14,461 nucleotides of DNA from JBAZFF01 sp041653495 (lineage in GTDB: Bacteria; Patescibacteriota; Minisyncoccia; Minisyncoccales; RBG-13-42-11), in the NCBI GenBank assembly GCA_041653495.1, contig JBAZFF010000011.1:1-14461 (forward strand), in the 5' to 3' direction. The translations under genes and the position numbers were made by a program. This document shows, in pieces, positions 13,810 to 14,461 of this stretch. Positions within the stretch are counted from its first letter, which is position 1. Each line of letters begins with the position of its first letter. Under the pieces are notes generated by a model. The model was not told the origin of the DNA and searched no databases. It was given only the letters and a program-made list of their open reading frames with translations.

Positions 13810-14461
13810 TAGTGGCTGCTGGAGAAAGCTCCCGCTTCTGGCCGTTAAATAAAAAACATAAATCCTTAACCTCCTTCTTTGGAAAGCCTTTATTGTATTG
13901 GACTATAAAAAGCCTTTCAGACAAGGGGATATCAGACATAATTGTAGTAATGAGCCCTGAGTCTTCTCTGGACAAGGACATCTCTTTTGCCGCATCGGAA
14001 TTGGGGGTTACTTTGTCTTTTGTCGTCCAGGATAAGCCCTTGGGCACTGGGGACGCGATTTACAGGGCAAAAGACATGGTGAGGGGCCTCTTCTTAGTCT
14101 CTTGGCCATACAAAGTAAACATCGGGGAGGTTCTTGAAAAGATAACAGAAAAACAAAAAGGAGAAGAGAAGCCGGTTTTGGTTTGCGTGCCGACCGACAA
14201 TCCTTCAGACTACGGCATTCTCAGGTTCAAAGAGGATAAAGTCGCCGAAATCGTTGAGAATCCGAAAGAAGGAGCGGAGCCTTCTAAAACAAAAATAAGC
14301 GGGACTTATCTCTTGGACGCGGATTTCTTTGAATGTTATAAGTCTTTGCCAAAGCATCACCCTGAGGATTTCGTGGACGCACTAAATGCCTATCTAAAGA
14401 AGAGAGAGGTTCTCTTTGCGATCATGGAAGATGCTCTTCCCTCTTTGAAATATCCTTGGGA
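13797..14461 (+). CDS. Sugar-phosphate nucleotidyltransferase-like protein, 3' end cut off by window edge
   Basis: The frame runs open from ATG 13797 to the window edge (221 residues visible) and overlaps yvcK by 13 nt in another frame. The fold is the NTP-transferase type that joins an NTP and a sugar-1-phosphate: VAAGESSRFWPLN (6-18; usual AAGxGTRLxPLT), a Lys in HKSL, GKPLLYWTI (29-37), QDKPLGTGDAI (78-88), DYGILRF (138-144) and SGTYLLDADFF (168-178). Two normally conserved positions differ. Where the metal-binding Asp of FLVxxGD is expected the sequence reads FLVSWPY (Tyr105), and the usual EKP reads ENP (N155). It could therefore be a divergent enzyme or a binding or regulatory homologue. 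Tight linkage to yvcK, and murA nearby, suggest a link to UDP-GlcNAc or another cell-envelope sugar. Neither substrate nor any C-terminal domain can be seen. Confidence 0.8.
   Translation, partial: MQAVIVAAGESSRFWPLNKKHKSLTSFFGKPLLYWTIKSLSDKGISDIIVVMSPESSLDKDISFAASELGVTLSFVVQDKPLGTGDAIYRAKDMVRGLFLVSWPYKVNIGEVLEKITEKQKGEEKPVLVCVPTDNPSDYGILRFKEDKVAEIVENPKEGAEPSKTKISGTYLLDADFFECYKSLPKHHPEDFVDALNAYLKKREVLFAIMEDALPSLKYPW

Noticed and set aside
1..14461. Alternative genetic code (UGA as glycine)
   Set aside because: TGA ends metG and the phosphorylase gene at the expected C-termini and is not seen within the conserved frames.

Overview
The window is about 14.5 kb of tightly packed bacterial chromosome with twelve protein genes. 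No RNA genes, insertion sequences, CRISPR arrays or large repeats were seen, and no stretch over 60 bases lacks a gene. I infer a member of the candidate phyla radiation (Patescibacteria, Parcubacteria-like). The reasons are very short or overlapping gene junctions, few Shine-Dalgarno sequences, a short RsmI, a TatD with an extra acidic segment before its metal-binding Glu, and a nucleotidyltransferase of a type I associate with these genomes. TGA serves as a stop (metG, the MTAP gene) and is not read in frame, which argues against the UGA-glycine code of Gracilibacteria and Absconditabacteria. The lineage call comes from sequence impressions and was not tested by a search.

Layout. (1) From the left edge to 8971, all on +: an AI-2E-family membrane protein (5' end cut off), rsmI, metG, tatD, a methylthioadenosine phosphorylase-like gene, leuS and glmS. 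Most junctions overlap by 1-26 nt or leave 2 nt. The exception is a 52-nt gap before metG, which may hold a weak promoter. (2) 9001-11503, +: a two-gene 2-oxoacid:ferredoxin oxidoreductase (a fused gamma-alpha subunit, then beta). It lies behind a near-consensus promoter whose predicted start point is almost at the ATG. (3) 11504-12778, -: murA, whose stop codon directly abuts that of the oxidoreductase beta gene. (4) 12814 to the right edge, +: yvcK, overlapping a sugar-nucleotidyltransferase-like gene that runs off the window. murA and yvcK are divergent, and their promoters appear to interlock within about 50 bp.

How the genes fit together. The first block mixes translation (RsmI, MetRS, LeuRS), nucleic-acid and purine turnover (TatD, MTAP) and the first step of amino-sugar synthesis (GlmS). 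The right part returns to the amino-sugar and cell-wall theme. GlmS feeds UDP-GlcNAc synthesis, MurA spends UDP-GlcNAc on peptidoglycan, YvcK-family proteins bind UDP-GlcNAc, and the last gene resembles a nucleotide-sugar synthase. The oxidoreductase would supply or use acyl-CoA and reduced ferredoxin.

I see no clear undescribed multi-gene system; this is mainly a housekeeping region. The observations most worth a second look are the interlocked murA/yvcK promoters, the near-leaderless oxidoreductase promoter, an Asp in place of the usual MurA active-site Cys, and a terminal nucleotidyltransferase that lacks the usual metal-binding Asp.
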